Source of the DNA: Aureliella sp046290675
Lineage (GTDB): Bacteria; Planctomycetota; Planctomycetia; Pirellulales; Pirellulaceae
Assembly (NCBI GenBank): GCA_046290675.1
Contig: JBKAHA010000012.1
Coordinates: 122,535-186,534, forward strand
Length of the DNA: 64,000 bases
Reading direction: 5' to 3'
How positions within the stretch are numbered: position 1 is the first letter of the stretch; each line of letters opens with the position of its first letter. Below, piece by piece: positions 1 through 9,600 of this stretch. The notes beneath the pieces were generated by a model. That model worked only from the letters and a program-made list of their open reading frames with translations, ran no database searches and was not told where the DNA came from. Position numbers and translations under genes: made by a program.

Positions 1-1499
1 CGAAGTGGGAGAGTGTAACCAACCGGGTTGCTCAACCCTTGGCTGAACGTTCGCATCATCATAGCGCGTTCGTTCGGGTCTTCGAGCTCAGGATTCGCTG
101 GGTCGACGTCGAATGGTAGACGGCTTTCCTTCCACAGGTAATGGAACGTGTCCTCGTAGACTGGAAACGTCTGTTTTGCGCTAATGCCAAGCGTTCGGGC
201 GAGCGTAAACACGAACCTCTTTGCATCTTCATGCGTGTGGCCATAGTCGACTCCTTCGTCAGCGAGCCACCGGTCGTCTTGCCAAATCGGTTCACCGTCT
301 TTGCGCCAGAGGCAAGTTAAGGCCCAACGAGGAAGCGATTCCCCGGGATACCACTTGCCCTGGCCGTAGTGGAGGAGCGCACCTGCACCGACGTGGCTTT
401 TGAGGCGTTTGAGAAGGACGTTGCTTAGAACTCGTTTCTCCTGGCCGACGGCATCAGTCGTCCATTGAGGATCGTCCATGTTGTCGATCGAAACGAACGT
501 GGGCTCTCCGCCCATCGTGAGCCTGACGTCGTTCGCTTCCAATTGCCGATCGATTTGGTCTCCTAGTTCGAGGATCTTATTCCATTGATTCTCTGTGTAC
601 GGTTTAGTGACTCTCGGGCTTTCGAAGACGCGTTCGAGCGACATGTCGAATTCGAATTCGACTTCGCACTTGTCGGTCGCACCGGAGATTGGAGCTGCGT
701 CAACGAAGTGAGGCGTGCACGCAATCGGAATATGTCCCTCACCCGCAAGGAGTCCGCTGGTAGGGTCCATCCCAATCCAGCCTGCACCGGGGATGAACAC
801 TTCGACCCAAGCATGAAGATCACAGAAATCCGTTTTCGGACCTGAAGGTCCGTCTAGCGACTCTTGGTCCGCTGCCAGCTGAATCAGATATCCGGACACG
901 AACCGAGCAGCCAATCCAATTTTTCGGAGTGTCTGCACAAGCAACCATGCCGAATCGCGACAGGATCCTCGATTCAACGTCAACGTTTCTTCAGCAGATT
1001 GAACTCCCGGCTCCATTCGAACTGTGTAGTCGATCCGCTGTTGAACACGCTGGTTTAGGTCGACCAGATAATCAATGGTCCGCTCGTTTCGGCTGGGCAG
1101 CGATTGTAGCCAAGCATCGAAGGTGGGCTCAGACGGGGGGAGTACCAGATAGGGGGCGAGCTGTGTTCGTACATCCGTGGAATATTCAAAAGGCCAAGAC
1201 TCAGAAGCCTCTTCGATGAAAAAATCGAATGGATTGATCGTTGTGAGTTCCGCGATGAAGTCGACCGTAACTTGAAACGTTCTCGTCGGCTTCTCAAAAA
1301 CATAACGGGAGATTGGGTTGCCAAATGGATCTTGTTGAGGATTGACGAAATGTTCGCTCGGTGTCACTCGTTGGCTATAAGCCAAAATTGGAGTCCGCGC
1401 ATGGTGGGCCGGCTGAAGTCGCACCAGTTGTGGGCCAAGTTGGACGTCGCGATCGTAGCGGTAAGTGGTCTCGTGATGCAGTGCGATGCGTATCGTCAT
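1..1499 (-). CDS. Transglutaminase-like / DUF2126 protein (partial, C-terminus beyond left edge)
   Basis: An open frame of 499 codons runs leftward off the window, so the C-terminus is missing. The N-terminal part is a bacterial transglutaminase-like fold with a visible triad: Cys180 in GSCRDSAW, His229 in DLHAWVEV and Asp245 in GMDPTSG. From about residue 329 the motif MGGEPTFVSIDNMD marks the start of DUF2126, a predicted amidoligase-type region; full family members are about 1,100 residues. The ATG at 1499 overlaps the stop of the alpha-E gene (ATGA), which implies translational coupling. With the two upstream genes it forms the ATP-grasp/alpha-E/transglutaminase cluster predicted to make or process small peptides. 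The substrate is unknown. The fold and family are seen with good certainty; the role is inferred from the cluster. Confidence 0.88.
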   Translation of the reverse strand, partial: MTIRIALHHETTYRYDRDVQLGPQLVRLQPAHHARTPILAYSQRVTPSEHFVNPQQDPFGNPISRYVFEKPTRTFQVTVDFIAELTTINPFDFFIEEASESWPFEYSTDVRTQLAPYLVLPPSEPTFDAWLQSLPSRNERTIDYLVDLNQRVQQRIDYTVRMEPGVQSAEETLTLNRGSCRDSAWLLVQTLRKIGLAARFVSGYLIQLAADQESLDGPSGPKTDFCDLHAWVEVFIPGAGWIGMDPTSGLLAGEGHIPIACTPHFVDAAPISGATDKCEVEFEFDMSLERVFESPRVTKPYTENQWNKILELGDQIDRQLEANDVRLTMGGEPTFVSIDNMDDPQWTTDAVGQEKRVLSNVLLKRLKSHVGAGALLHYGQGKWYPGESLPRWALTCLWRKDGEPIWQDDRWLADEGVDYGHTHEDAKRFVFTLARTLGISAKQTFPVYEDTFHYLWKESRLPFDVDPANPELEDPNERAMMMRTFSQGLSNPVGYTLPL

Positions 1500-2440
1500 G
1501 ACTGGGCGAATGCGTGAAAGTAATCTGAATTCAGGGCCAACCCAACATCGTTGAGATCGATTTGAAACTGATCGATGAACTCGTGCATGCCGGTTTGATG
1601 TAACTGCTCGACACTGCTATTGGCGAGCCGCTCACTCAGTGATTTTAACTTCTCACACGCTGCACCGGATGGTTTCGTGTGTTCCGATTCGATCTGTTCC
1701 AGCGACCATTGTGCACCCTTGATGCAAGCAAAAATGGAACGCGGGAATTTCCGATCAAAGACAAAGAAATCGATCACTTTGTCAATGTCGATCATGTGAT
1801 GCTCACGACGATACGCTTCAAATCCGCTGATAGCATACAAAAGCGCTGACCATTGGAGATCATCTAGGGCCGTGCCTACATCTTCGACTCGTGGTAGCAG
1901 GTTGAAATACTTCACATCCAAAATGCGTGACGTCTTATCAGCCCGTTCCATGAGCCGGCCGAGATTGGCAAAGTGCCATCGCTGATCATGAGACATAGTG
2001 GCATCAAGGATGCCGTTCCAAAGGAGCGATTTGCGGCGCACCTGATCAAAGAAATCCGAGGTGGGTTCCCGGCCTTCCGAAGCTGCATCCCGTAAAAAGT
2101 GATAGAAGTCGTTAACTTGCTCAAAAGTCTCGCTGGACAGGACCTCTCGAATGCCTCTCGCATTTTCACGTGCTAACCGCAATGAAGAGACCATTGAGTT
2201 GATGTAGTTGCTGTCGAATGCGAGGAACTGAACTACGTTCTGCGCGGAGAAGCCATCGTAGTTCTCGTTATACCACTGGGTATCTCCGGTCACTCTAACT
2301 AGTGGTTCCCAGGGATCGGCTACATCAATTGGTTGATCGAGTAGGAAGTTTAGGTTGACTTCCAAGAAGCGGGAGATGTTCTCGGCTCGCTCCATTTGGC
2401 GAGTCATCCAATAGATCGTCTCTGCAACGCGGGCGAGCAT
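1496..2440 (-). CDS. Alpha-E domain protein (DUF403)
   Basis: This 314-residue, mostly helical protein begins MLARVAETIYWMTRQMERAENISRFL, the usual start of the alpha-E (DUF403) family, and fills the normal family length. Such proteins are almost always encoded next to a circularly permuted ATP-grasp protein and a transglutaminase-like protein, as here. Catalytic activity has not been established for the family; a scaffold or helper role in an amide-ligation system is the usual prediction. The ATP-grasp gene lies 68 bp upstream, and the stop codon overlaps the ATG of the downstream transglutaminase gene by 4 bp. No signal peptide or membrane segment is visible, so it is probably cytoplasmic. 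Confidence 0.9.
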   Translation of the reverse strand: MLARVAETIYWMTRQMERAENISRFLEVNLNFLLDQPIDVADPWEPLVRVTGDTQWYNENYDGFSAQNVVQFLAFDSNYINSMVSSLRLARENARGIREVLSSETFEQVNDFYHFLRDAASEGREPTSDFFDQVRRKSLLWNGILDATMSHDQRWHFANLGRLMERADKTSRILDVKYFNLLPRVEDVGTALDDLQWSALLYAISGFEAYRREHHMIDIDKVIDFFVFDRKFPRSIFACIKGAQWSLEQIESEHTKPSGAACEKLKSLSERLANSSVEQLHQTGMHEFIDQFQIDLNDVGLALNSDYFHAFAQS

Positions 2441-2508
2441 GGTGTGAGTTCTTTAGAAGGCGAAAAAGGGCATGGTCAGGAAGTATCCGTGCGGCGGAGC
2501 TGCATTGC

Positions 2509-4077
2509 TCATTGCGTCGCTGTTTCTTGACCCGGATTCGCGACGACCCAGGTATCTTTGCTACCTCCTCCTTGCGAAGAATTGACAACCAAGGATCCTT
2601 TTCGCAGGGCCACTCGGGTCAGCCCGCCAGGTACGACATTAATGTCCTTCTCGGACTGACACAAAACGTACGGCCGTAAATCAACGTGGCGGCCTTCAAG
2701 CTGTTCGTCCACTAAAGTGGGAACCCTAGATAGGGATAATGTCGGCTGTGCGATGTAGTTGCGTGGGTTCTCACGGACTTTTTCGGCGAAAGTCTTGCGT
2801 TGTTCGTCGGTGGCATGGGGGCCAATCAATATTCCGTAGCCTCCTGATTCGTTCGCAGCTTTCACAACCAACTCATCCATGTGGTCGAGGACGTATTCGC
2901 GGTCGTCTGTGCGGTGGCAAACGTATGTTTTTACATTGGCCAGGATTGGCTCTTCGCCGAGATAGTATCGAATCATGTCAGGGACAAAGGCATAAATCAC
3001 TTTGTCATCCGCGATTCCAGTACCTGGTGCATTGGCCAACGCAACGTTACCTGCCCTATAGGCTCTCATGAGTCCAGGCACGCCGAGCATCGAATCCGGA
3101 TTAAAGACTTCGGGGTCCATGAAGTCATCGTCGATGCGTCGGTAGATGACGTCAACCTTGCTTAAGCCTTCGGTTGTCTTGGCATATACCTGGTCATTCT
3201 CCACAATTAGATCACGTCCTTCGACGAGTTCGACGCCCATTTGCTGAGCGAGGTACGAGTGCTCGTAATAGGCACTGTTGTAAACTCCTGGCGTCAAGAC
3301 AACTACGTTAGGTTTCTCTAGATCAGGTACTAGACCAGCCAACGTATTGTACAATCGGGCGGGGTAGTCATTCACTGGGCGGACACGCGAGGCATTGAAG
3401 AGCTGCGGGAAGTTCTTCTTCATTACGGCGCGATTTTGAAGGACATATGACACTCCAGACGGGCAACGTAGATTGTCTTCGAGTACAAAGACTCCGCCTT
3501 CACGGTCGCGGATAAGATCAGTCCCAGTGATATGACACCACACGCCCTGAGGGGGGCGCAGCCCAACACACTGCTGTCTAAAGTCGGGCGACGTTTCAAC
3601 TAACTCCCGCGGGATGATCCCGTCATGGATGATACGCTGTTCGTTGTAGACATCGGAAAGAAATGCGTTCAATGTTCGAATGCGTTGTTGAAGTCCCGCG
3701 TCAATGTGTTGCCACAGCATTGCAGGTACAATTCGCGGTACGATATCGAAGGGCATGATCTTTTCCGTGCCCTGTTCGTCTCCGTAGACCGTAAACGTAA
3801 TTCCCATCTGATATAGGGAACGTTCGATGGCTTCTTGCCGTCTAGAGAGTTCCCCATTGGGGAGTTCGTTGATACGTTGGACGAGATATTCGGTATCGGG
3901 ACGTCCCACGCATTGGTCGTCTACGATCTCGTCAAAGAAATCCCCAGGATCGTAGTCCTGAAGCTTGGGCAGTGGCAGACTCGGTGGAGCAGCCGCTTGG
4001 ATCTGCTGCGAATCCGAGTTCTCAGGAGTGTCGTTCGTTTGGACGTCAGTTCGCAAATCGGCAGAGTCGAAACTCAT
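2509..4077 (-). CDS. Circularly permuted ATP-grasp type 2 protein
   Basis: The 522-residue protein has a disordered Pro/Gln-rich N-terminus of about 50 residues, followed by a complete circularly permuted ATP-grasp domain (DUF404/DUF407 type). Recognisable blocks are VYGDEQGTEKIMPFDIVPRI, the acidic stretch GGVFVLEDNLRCPSGVSYVL, VVVLTPGVYNSAYYEHSYLA and VVKAANESGGYGILIGP. ATP-grasp enzymes activate a carboxylate as an acyl phosphate and join it to an amine, so a peptide or amide ligase role is inferred. It is the first gene of a three-gene minus-strand operon. About 400 bp of non-coding DNA separates its start from the divergent gene at 4480 and should hold both promoters. Confidence 0.92.
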   Translation of the reverse strand: MSFDSADLRTDVQTNDTPENSDSQQIQAAAPPSLPLPKLQDYDPGDFFDEIVDDQCVGRPDTEYLVQRINELPNGELSRRQEAIERSLYQMGITFTVYGDEQGTEKIMPFDIVPRIVPAMLWQHIDAGLQQRIRTLNAFLSDVYNEQRIIHDGIIPRELVETSPDFRQQCVGLRPPQGVWCHITGTDLIRDREGGVFVLEDNLRCPSGVSYVLQNRAVMKKNFPQLFNASRVRPVNDYPARLYNTLAGLVPDLEKPNVVVLTPGVYNSAYYEHSYLAQQMGVELVEGRDLIVENDQVYAKTTEGLSKVDVIYRRIDDDFMDPEVFNPDSMLGVPGLMRAYRAGNVALANAPGTGIADDKVIYAFVPDMIRYYLGEEPILANVKTYVCHRTDDREYVLDHMDELVVKAANESGGYGILIGPHATDEQRKTFAEKVRENPRNYIAQPTLSLSRVPTLVDEQLEGRHVDLRPYVLCQSEKDINVVPGGLTRVALRKGSLVVNSSQGGGSKDTWVVANPGQETATQ

Positions 4078-4479
4078 AGGTCGGATCCAGCACGCAAATG
4101 CTGCCCAAAGAAGAAGGGATGGTGAATTTTTAACTGTCGATCCGCCTAATCAGAAGAGTACCAGCTTTAGGTTCGCCTGCCCAGGATTGCAATCGGGACT
4201 TTTGCATCGATTCAGTGCATGTTTAAGGCAACTGCACCACAAATGCGTTCGTTGTCCTGTTGGACAGGTTCCGTGGATTGCTAAATCGGTCAGACCGGCA
4301 ACACTCACAGGTTTCAAGTGATACAACTTATTCGGGGATTTCTAGCGGAGGCCGAGAGGTCAGTCGCCACAAGCAAACCGTTCTTTGGCCTTTCCTCCAC
4401 CAGGTATGTATGTAGGTGATCTTCGTCGATGCTCGTTGGCCGCACAGGTGTTGAATTGGGATCAGAGGAGTTCGGAAAG
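4078..4479. other. Intergenic region between divergent genes
   Basis: About 400 bp separate the start of the ATP-grasp gene (minus) from the PD40 protein gene (plus). I see no convincing gene, RNA or strong hairpin. The stretch should carry the promoters of both transcription units, but no clear -35/-10 pair stands out. Confidence 0.5.
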
Positions 4480-5454
4480 TTGAAGAATCAGAATTTCGGG
4501 TTTGTTTTGTCCCCGTGTGTTTTTGTTGTGAAGACGGCTTCACTGCTGATACTTTTCGGTCTGCAACTACAGGGTGGAAAAGCTGCGATCGCGCAAAACA
4601 GCGTGTCGAACCTCGGTACGAAGCCAACTGCTAAAGAACCAATTCCATTGATGAGGGAATTTTTTGATCAGTCCGGACCAGGGCATCGATTCGGGACCGC
4701 TATTTCGGACAGCGGCGACGAGTTGTATTACGCAGTGGCTTTTAATGACGGGGGGCGTTTTCGGGAGGAGATCCGCTTCACTCGCTTCGAAGCCGGCAAA
4801 TGGACAAAGCCGCTGCCTTTATTGGATGAGAAGAAGTTCAAGTACGTAGATCCGCATCTTTCGCCGGACGGGCAGCGGCTCTACTTCATCTACACCAGAC
4901 CAGTGGGCTCTAGTCGCGGTGGTCGAAATGCTCCGTTCGATATTTGGTACTTGAACCGGAAAGGGGACGGGTGGAGTGAGCCTGTCAACATTGGGATGCC
5001 AATCAGCGCACCAGATGCCAATGACTATTTTGTGTCGTTGACCTCTGAGAGGTCGCTCTATTTTGGCTCTAATCGGGAGGAAGCAAACAATTTCGATCTC
5101 TTCTGCTCAAAAGTTGGGGCGGACGGCAGATATCTTCAGCCAGAGAGGCTTCGAGGTGATGTGAACACGGATCACTATGAAGCGGACGTATTCGTTTCGC
5201 CAGATGAAAGCTACCTCATCTTCAGTTCGAATGGGCGGGCTGATGGAATCGGGGATGGTGATTTGTACGTAAGCTTCCGGAGCGAAGATGGCTCGTGGAG
5301 TCGTGGAATCAATATGGGAAAGGCCATTAATTCCAGCGGCAATGATTTTGCACCATCGGTTTCTCGCGATGGCAAATACCTTTTCTACAGTCGGGGCGGA
5401 ACGATTCATTGGATTGCCGCGGGCGTCATTGGCGACTTGCGTTCGAAACTCTAG
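4480..5454 (+). CDS. Exported PD40-type beta-propeller protein
   Basis: The protein has a hydrophobic signal segment (VVKTASLLILFGLQLQ) ending near AIAQN and then repeated WD40-like PD40 blades such as YVDPHLSPDGQRLYFIY and EADVFVSPDESYLIFSSNG, with a last FAPSVSRDGKYLFYSR. This resembles the TolB-type propeller and is probably exported. I prefer the TTG start at 4480, because GAGGAG lies 9 bp upstream and the product then begins MKNQNFGF before the signal segment (324 residues). An ATG at 4429 without a ribosome site would add 17 residues. No enzymatic motif is visible, so the function is unknown; propellers of this kind usually bind ligands or proteins. Confidence 0.8.
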   Translation: MKNQNFGFVLSPCVFVVKTASLLILFGLQLQGGKAAIAQNSVSNLGTKPTAKEPIPLMREFFDQSGPGHRFGTAISDSGDELYYAVAFNDGGRFREEIRFTRFEAGKWTKPLPLLDEKKFKYVDPHLSPDGQRLYFIYTRPVGSSRGGRNAPFDIWYLNRKGDGWSEPVNIGMPISAPDANDYFVSLTSERSLYFGSNREEANNFDLFCSKVGADGRYLQPERLRGDVNTDHYEADVFVSPDESYLIFSSNGRADGIGDGDLYVSFRSEDGSWSRGINMGKAINSSGNDFAPSVSRDGKYLFYSRGGTIHWIAAGVIGDLRSKL

Positions 5455-5514
5455 TCACGCATCGCAAGGTTCGACTGTTTTGGTTCGATCCAGCTTTAGC
5501 GATGGGGTGTTCAG

Positions 5515-6630
5515 TTGAGAGTAGATCGACGTCGTTTTGCCGCAGGTGCCGTAGCCACACTCGCCTCCTCGCACGCCGGCAAAATGGCTGGCGGGCAGAT
5601 TCGGAATGGTGCCATGGCAGAGCATAGGTGGTTCATGCCGGATGAAGCTCGCAGGCACCGAAGGACTTGGATGGCTTTTGGTGCGAGCGGACGAATTTGG
5701 GGCGATCTGCTCCCATTTGTTCGGCGGGATATCGCCTTGATCGCCAACGCCATTGCCAAGTACGAGCCCGTTTCGATGCTTGCCCGACCTAATGAGCGTC
5801 ATATTGCCAGGCGTCTGCTCGACGAGAAGATTGAGTTGGTTGACGCGGCTTTGGATGATATTTGGATCCGCGACACAGGGCCCACCTTTGTACTCAGAAG
5901 GGAAGGCGAACTGGGGGCTATTGATCTGAATTTCAACGGATGGGGCGAGAAGCAGGAGTATGAAGAGGACTCGAAGGTCGCGGCACAACTAAGCCGTCTC
6001 GCGGGGGCACAATATTTGAGAGCTGGGATTATTGGAGAGGGTGGCGGCATTGAGGTCGATGGCAATGGCACAGCGATCGTAACTGAGAGTTGTTTTGTCA
6101 ATCGCAATCGCAACCCAGGGATGAGCAAGAGCGAGTGCACGAGTCAGCTGAAGACGTTGCTCGGGTTGCGGAAAGTGATATGGCTGCCTGGGATGCGAGG
6201 TAAAGATATCACCGACGGTCACACTGACTTCTATGCAAGGTTTGCTGGGCCTGGAGCTGTGATAGCGGGGTTGGAGTCTGACCGAGACTCGTTTGACTAC
6301 GATGTCACGCGAGAACATCTAGAGATACTTCAGAAATCGCGAGATGCAGATGGAAAGAGACTGCGAGTGATTCCACTCGAATCACCGCGACGAATTCGAC
6401 GCACACTAGAGACGGAAGACTTCGCTGCCGGGTACATCAACTTTTATGTTGTGAATGGAGCTGTCATCGTGCCAGAGTTTGGTGACAACAAGATGGATTC
6501 CAACTGTCGAGACATTCTATCCGGGGTATACCCGAAACGCCATATCGTGCAGCTGAATATCGACGCCGTTGCGGCCGGCGGCGGTGGAATCCACTGTACG
6601 ACTCAGCAAGAACCCGAGGTGCTTGGGTGA
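5515..6630 (+). CDS. Agmatine deiminase / peptidyl-arginine deiminase family protein
   Basis: The 371-residue protein matches the agmatine deiminase/Porphyromonas-type PAD family. Visible family blocks are DDIWIRDTGPTFV (substrate Asp residues), IIGEGGGIEVDGNGT, GKDITDGHTDFYARF (catalytic His) and the C-terminal GGGGIHCTTQQEPEV with the nucleophilic Cys. The family hydrolyses a guanidino group to a ureido group and ammonia. A TTG start at 5515 gives the N-terminus MRVDRRRFAAGAVATLASS, which looks like a twin-arginine (Tat) signal, so the enzyme may be exported. That is unusual for agmatine deiminase, which is normally cytosolic. It lies 60 bp after the PD40 gene and could be co-transcribed. 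Agmatine versus peptidyl-arginine specificity cannot be settled by eye. Confidence 0.88.
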   Translation: MRVDRRRFAAGAVATLASSHAGKMAGGQIRNGAMAEHRWFMPDEARRHRRTWMAFGASGRIWGDLLPFVRRDIALIANAIAKYEPVSMLARPNERHIARRLLDEKIELVDAALDDIWIRDTGPTFVLRREGELGAIDLNFNGWGEKQEYEEDSKVAAQLSRLAGAQYLRAGIIGEGGGIEVDGNGTAIVTESCFVNRNRNPGMSKSECTSQLKTLLGLRKVIWLPGMRGKDITDGHTDFYARFAGPGAVIAGLESDRDSFDYDVTREHLEILQKSRDADGKRLRVIPLESPRRIRRTLETEDFAAGYINFYVVNGAVIVPEFGDNKMDSNCRDILSGVYPKRHIVQLNIDAVAAGGGGIHCTTQQEPEVLG

Positions 6631-6699
6631 TTCGTTGCCTGACGACTGGAATCGTTCAGAGCAAAGGGTTCCTTGCTTCGGCTGTTTCGTGCCGGTCAC

Positions 6700-9600
6700 T
6701 CAAGTTTTGATTTCCGCATTCAGATCTAAGAGGTCTCTTACCAAGTGGAGTAACGTCCGATTCTCGTAGGGTTTGGGAAGCAAACGCTCGGTCACGTCCA
6801 ACGCGGACAATTTGGCGATCTCTTCACTGTAACCGCTGCAGTAAATCAGTCTGGTGTCTGGAGCAAAGCTCTTGATTTCTTGCGCCATGTCATAACCTGA
6901 CATCCCACCAGGCATGATCATGTCGGTGATAATCATGTCGATTCGGTTTCTCAACTGATGCCAAGTGCGAAGAGCCTCCCGTCCGTTTCGGGCTTCGATG
7001 ATTTCGTAACCAAAGAGGGTTAGAAGTCTGGTGGTGGTTTGGCGTACCTCTTGGTCATCTTCTACCAACATGATCGTCTCCATCCCTCTCGGCGGCGCTG
7101 AGTCGATCGGATATCGGGAGGCTTTGTAGCGGGTAGACTCTTCGGTAACTGCGACAGGCAACAGGATGTTGAAAGTCGTCCCTTTGTCGATGGTCGAGTC
7201 GACGTCGATCCATCCCTTGTGTTGGCGGATGATTCCAAAGGCAGTACTAAGGCCTAGGCCGGTTCCTTTGCCTACTTCTTTGGTGGTGAAGAATGGCTCA
7301 AAGACATTGGGGATGTCTTCCGAGGCGATCCCGTCGCCCGTATCAGCTACGGTGATCTGGACGTATTCGCCTGGGCTGACATTGAAGTTCTGAGCTGATG
7401 AAGCAGAGGGAACGTGATGGTGTCGAAGTGTGAATTTGAGGTGCCCTCCGTCTGGCATGGCATCGCGAGCGTTGACTGCCATGTTAACGATCACTTGTTC
7501 TAACATCCCTCGATCGGCTTGAATACAGGGAACATCTTCTCCGAAGTCACAGGTTAAGTGAATCGATTCTCCAATGAGTCTTTGCAACATGTCGACAAGG
7601 CCGGCGAGTAACTCTTTTGGCTGAAAGACGGTCATGTTCATGATTTGACGGCGGCTGAACGCGAGCAGCTGTCGCGTCAGGCTCGCAGCCCGCTCCGCTG
7701 CATCTTTGATCTGCAAAACGGCATTTGTGTCATCGCGATTCAGTTCGCCGCATTCCAGCGTTAGCTCACTGTTGCCCAACACGACGGTCATCAGATTGTT
7801 GTAGTCGTGAGCGATACCGGCGGCCAGTTGTCCTATGGATTCCATTTTCTGCATATGCCTCATCTGACTTTCCAAACGCCGACGCTCAGATACATCGCGA
7901 GCGATGCATTGGATCCGTTTTTCACCGGATGTTTCGGGCTGAAAATAGATCGCTGTTTCTAAAATGAGGCTATCTCTGGTCGTTAGTTCGAGCTCGGTTC
8001 GCGATTGCTCGCGAGACAGACGGCGAATTGAATCTTGTAGGGCTTGGACACTTTCTACGGTGAGAAAGTCTGAAATCTGGCAACCGAGGAGATCGGGGAT
8101 CGTCGAATGGAGCACGCGCGTGGTGGCTGGATTGACCGTGACAAAGTGGCCGTCTGGCCGAATTGAGAAAATCAGCTCGCCTGCATTGTCGATGAGCTTA
8201 TTGTGGCGCTCGGTCAGTTTGGCTCTGACTCGGAGTTCGTTTTGAATCTGTTCTCGTTGGCTGTTGACGGAGCGACGAAGGGTGATGACCCATAGAAAGC
8301 CTGCGCCAATCAGGATGGATAGTCCCACAAATAGCATTCGAGAGTAGGTCGAATTCCAGATTGGAGCAGCTTGAATCACTTCAACTTTCGCACGGTTCGG
8401 GCAAAGTAATCGAAACGACTCGGTGGTACCCCAACCGTCGTCGATAACATCCAGTACTCCTTCGAGCTGAATTGTCGAACCATCGCGTAGCCTAGTCCAC
8501 TGTTCGTCTGTGGTTGTGGAGGAAAGATCTGCAGAAAAGACAATACCTTCACTCTGCAGTGACAAACCAGGCGAAACTGAATCGGAGTTGTTCCTTAGGA
8601 CGAGAGCTTGGATTGAGACGAATTGGCCGTCGGAGCTCTGATTGGCGATGTCAGATACGGTAATTCGTCTCGATGGTGGTAGCGGCGCTGAACCGGTCTT
8701 GCGCCAGTCTGTCGCTTGCAGATCTTGAGTTGAATTGAGGATCGGATAGCCGATGACTTCGACCCGGTCTCCAATTTCCGGAAGCTGCAATTTCTTTAGA
8801 CGCAATAGAATGCCTTGATCGTCATCTTGGATTGCGATCTGTCCACGGGCGCCAGTGTAAGTGACGACTCCCGATATTTTCACCTGCTCAGGACGCTCAT
8901 CGACTTTGGGATCAAATTTGAGTAGATCCTCAATGGCGACCCGTCTCAGGGCGAATGGATCAGAGTTCGCTTCACTTAGAAAACGAACGTGATCGAGATT
9001 CGGAATGTGGAAATAGACTCCGATGGCTTGCAAGTTGGCGTTGGCTTTGGTCCCACAAACGCCGGAAATTTCGATTTCTGAGCCGACCCAATTTTTGGCT
9101 GAAAAATGCTTCGCTCCACCGCAAAGAACAGCGTGGAATGGAAAGTTCTTCTCGATGCCCTGCAGATTTAGGACTAGGTTCTTTTGGCTGCGCTCGACGG
9201 ATGTGACGTTCGCAGTGAGAGTCAGCCATTGACTATCCTCCGCCCCGGAGAGGACTCGGGCGGCGGCCACAATCCGTTTGCCAGGCAGTCTGCCCATTGC
9301 AAGGCGTTGCACTCGACGTGCAACGACCATTGAAGAGAAACCACCTGGATCGGATACGCCCCGAACAACGACCCTGTCGCCGAGTTGGATGGGAAAGATT
9401 TGGCTTTTGGCGTCGACGTAAATACCTCCGGTCTCGTCGTTGACGAAGAGAACACGCCACACCGGGTCGTAGTAGGTAACGACCCCATGGATCTCAATCG
9501 GATATTTCTCGGAGGCCATTTCTGGGGTCAGCGCCCGAATCGACTGGACCGATCTGAGAACCGGTAAGGTAGCGTCAGACTCCAACGAGACTGGTGTATC

